The notes beneath the pieces are model-generated. The model worked only from the letters and a program-made list of their open reading frames with translations. It did no database searches and was not told the DNA's origin. The position numbers were made by a program, and so were the translations under genes. 64,000 bases of DNA, taken from contig CP042469.1 of NCBI GenBank assembly GCA_015243575.1, positions 1,516,929 to 1,580,928 on the forward strand, written 5' to 3'. This document shows positions 62,312-64,000 of the stretch, piece by piece; the first letter of the stretch is position 1; the number at the start of each line of letters is the position of its first letter. The stretch comes from Clostridiales bacterium. Lineage in GTDB: Bacteria > Bacillota > Clostridia > Peptostreptococcales > Anaerovoracaceae.

Positions 62312-63454
62312 CTAGCTGATTTTCATGGAACCGGCAATAACCATCTTCATCGCTTCAGAGGTTCCTTCGTAGATCTCTGTGATCTTCGCATCTCTCATCA
62401 TACGTTCAACAGGATATTCTCTGGAATAACCGTATCCGCCCATGAGCTGTACGCAAGCTCGGGTTACATCATTACACATCTCGGATGCGAATAATTTTGC
62501 CATTGCTGCTGCTGGTCCATAGTTTTCCTTATTATCCTTCTGGATTGCTGCTCTCCATGTCATGAGTCTTGCTGCATCGATCTTTGTCTGCAGCTCAGCA
62601 ATTTTGAACTGTGTGTTCTGGAAGGAAGAAATTCTCTTTCCGAACTGCTTTCTTTCTTTTACATATTTGATTGCTTCGTTCAGGGCACCCTGTGCAATTC
62701 CTGTAGCCTGAGCAGCGATACCGATTCTTCCGCCGTCAAGGGCTTTCATTGCGATTTTGAAGCCATCTCCTTCTTTTCCAAGACGCTGTGATACTGGGAT
62801 GCGAACATTTTCATAAGCTACTTCGCAGTTGGATGCAGCTCTGATTCCCATTCTGTGGATATTCTTACCAACGGACAGTCCCGGTGTATTTCTGTCAATT
62901 ACGAATGCGGAAATACCCTTGGTTCCCTTGGATTTGTCAGTCATGGCAAACACGACGAACGTATCTGCAAAACCGGAGTTGGTTGTAAAGATCTTTGCGC
63001 CGTTGATGACATATTCATCGCCGTCAAGAACTGCCTTTGTCTGCTGTCCTGCAGCGTCTGTTCCTGCGTTTGGCTCTGTCAGACCGAAGCAGCCGACTTT
63101 GGAACCATCAACCAGTGGTCTCAGCCATTTTTGTTTCTGTTCTTCTGTACCGAAGCCTTCGATGCAGGAGCAAGCCAGTGATGTGTGTACGGAGATTGTG
63201 ATTCCTGTGCTGGCATCAATCTTGGAGATCTCTTCCATACACAGCGCATATCCCAGATAGTCTCCGCCTACTCCGCCGTAATCTCTGGAATAGGGGATGC
63301 CCATCAGGCCGTATCTCTGGAGCTTCTTTACCAGTTCCAGATCAAACACCTCTGTCTCATCCATCTCTTCTGCGATCGGCTTTATTTCAGTTTCCGCAAA
63401 TCGACGGAATAATTCCTGCTGAAGCAAATGTGTTTTCGTCAGTTTAAAATCCAT
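62312..63454 (-). CDS. Short-chain acyl-CoA dehydrogenase (butyryl-CoA dehydrogenase-like)
   Basis: This 380-residue FAD enzyme reduces or oxidises short-chain acyl-CoA. Motifs are GCFGLTEPNAGTDA, the FAD loop TTNSGFADTFVVFAMTD, and the catalytic Glu in ITEIYEGTSEAMK. AGGAGG precedes the ATG. It begins the operon with etfB and etfA. There are no thiolase, crotonase or hydroxybutyryl-CoA dehydrogenase genes here, so the pathway may be butyrate formation or amino acid/branched-acid fermentation. Chain-length specificity is not certain. Confidence 0.93.
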   Translation of the reverse strand: MDFKLTKTHLLQQELFRRFAETEIKPIAEEMDETEVFDLELVKKLQRYGLMGIPYSRDYGGVGGDYLGYALCMEEISKIDASTGITISVHTSLACSCIEGFGTEEQKQKWLRPLVDGSKVGCFGLTEPNAGTDAAGQQTKAVLDGDEYVINGAKIFTTNSGFADTFVVFAMTDKSKGTKGISAFVIDRNTPGLSVGKNIHRMGIRAASNCEVAYENVRIPVSQRLGKEGDGFKIAMKALDGGRIGIAAQATGIAQGALNEAIKYVKERKQFGKRISSFQNTQFKIAELQTKIDAARLMTWRAAIQKDNKENYGPAAAMAKLFASEMCNDVTRACVQLMGGYGYSREYPVERMMRDAKITEIYEGTSEAMKMVIAGSMKIS

Positions 63455-63611
63455 TTTTCATTCTCCTCCTGTTTTGTGATACTTATCTTATCTTGATCTA
63501 ACTCAGCAGGTCACCGGCAAATCAGGAATTTGCGGTCTCCTGCTTAAATTCCCGCCAATTTATCTTATAAATTGTTCGGGCTGATAAACAAATCTTAATT
63601 CTACATGTTAC

Positions 63612-63640
63612 ACTTTAACTCATTGTTAATAAATAGTCAA
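63612..63640 (-). promoter_or_regulatory. Acd-etf promoter region with a Rex-like site
   Basis: On the minus strand TTGACT (63635-63640), a 17-base spacer and TAAAGT (63612-63617, 4 of 6 to the -10 consensus) form a weak promoter about 160 bases before the dehydrogenase. The overlapping segment 63623-63640 reads TTGACTATTTATTAACAA, with one perfect half TTAACAA of the Rex consensus TTGTTAA-N4-TTAACAA. Rex is a known redox repressor of bcd-etf genes in Clostridia. The other half matches 4 of 7 bases. Confidence 0.4.
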
Positions 63641-63660
63641 ACGTTATTTGGTGAAATCCA

Positions 63661-63681
63661 GAAAGTATTTTGTATACTTTC
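63661..63681. promoter_or_regulatory. 8-bp inverted repeat upstream of the acd promoter
   Basis: GAAAGTAT-TTTGT-ATACTTTC is perfect. It lies just upstream of the proposed -35 box and could be an operator. The rest of 63455-63832 is AT-rich with no gene. Confidence 0.4.
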
Positions 63682-63832
63682 CTATCATATTTGAGTATAT
63701 CATGGTGCAATGATTTTTAGGCAAATTGGATGCCTGATTAAATTGCACACTAGATAGCATTCACAAAAAGAATAGAATGAATTCAAAATTATGGCATGAT
63801 CGCTTCCCGTCAAGCAATGATTTTTGTGATTC

Positions 63833-64000
63833 TTATAAGATTTTGCTCAAATAAACCATATCAACCAATTGAACACCATCATCATACATTGGTTGGCCGT
63901 AGTTGTCTGTGAAAAAGTCCTTAATTCTATGAGAAATTCTAAATCCGTTTTTCTGGTAAAACTGCAAGATCCAAGGAACGTCGCCTGTTCCCACAAGCAT
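63833..64000 (-). CDS. GNAT-type acetyltransferase, C-terminal part (runs off the window)
   Basis: The last 55 codons of a gene read in from the right edge and end at TAA (63833-63835). The sequence [18 protein letters not shown] has the acetyl-CoA-site ending of GNAT enzymes (YQKNGFR type). A Met sits at the very edge (64000), but an internal residue is more likely. Substrate unknown. Confidence 0.7.
   Translation of the reverse strand: MLVGTGDVPWILQFYQKNGFRISHRIKDFFTDNYGQPMYDDGVQLVDMVYLSKIL

Overview
The window is chromosomal DNA of an anaerobic, Gram-positive-type bacterium, most likely a member of the Clostridia (Bacillota). The reasons are strong AGGAGG-type ribosome sites, a Trp T-box leader, an lta synthase-like sulfatase, an SdpRI-type cassette, an acyl-CoA dehydrogenase-etfBA operon, a clostridial-type beta-aspartyl peptidase/YfcC locus and an exosortase-G (XrtG) locus. 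The family-level assignment is my inference. Nearly all genes are on the minus strand; no rRNA, tRNA, phage, complete IS element or CRISPR array was seen.

Layout. 1-5000: type IV pilus operon pilB-pilT-pilC, then pilin and prepilin peptidase (cut by the window edge). PilB carries a duplicated MshEN-type c-di-GMP-binding motif, and a leader resembling a shortened c-di-GMP-I riboswitch lies before the pilin gene. 5.3-14 kb: a DUF3343 protein, a DD-carboxypeptidase, and a sigma-54-controlled beta-aspartyl peptidase/transporter pair with its activator, then pyrimidine-nucleoside phosphorylase. 14-20.4 kb: an amidohydrolase lipoprotein, an AraC regulator, deoB, a metallophosphoesterase and rmuC. 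20.9-28.3 kb: envelope region with an orphan FeoB-like membrane protein, an LtaS-type enzyme fused to a degenerate glycerophosphodiesterase-like domain, a GH26-type and a GH18-type protein. 28.5-35.3 kb: sdpRI-like pair, ABC-F ATPase, a conserved small protein, macro-domain protein, Smr protein, transglutaminase-like protein and MsrAB.

35.3-42.2 kb is the most interesting block. It is a complete XrtG / Firmicu-CTERM locus: the exosortase, its presumed target, a processive-type GT2 glycosyltransferase, a sensor-like protein and a large polytopic membrane protein. Two of the proteins carry 6-pyruvoyl-tetrahydropterin-synthase-like domains that keep the zinc histidines but lack the catalytic cysteine. 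This family set is known from comparative genomics, but I know of no experimental function. A divergent gene for a very cysteine-rich protein sits next to it.

43.6-51.6 kb is a full tryptophan operon (trpEGDCFBA plus a terminal DAHP synthase) behind a Trp-specific T-box and a consensus promoter. 51.7-56 kb holds a dienelactone-hydrolase-like enzyme, a methyltransferase, and a MocR regulator divergent from an EamA exporter with 19-bp tandem repeats between them. 56-60 kb is a MacAB-like export operon with uvsE at its end. 60.3-63.5 kb is an acyl-CoA dehydrogenase-etfB-etfA operon, followed by the end of a GNAT acetyltransferase gene.

The intergenic DNA contains several non-coding palindromic elements: a 149-bp cloverleaf, a 233-bp foldback that overlaps the end of msrAB, a run of three small hairpins, and a short dispersed repeat present three times. 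These may be MITE/REP-type sequences.
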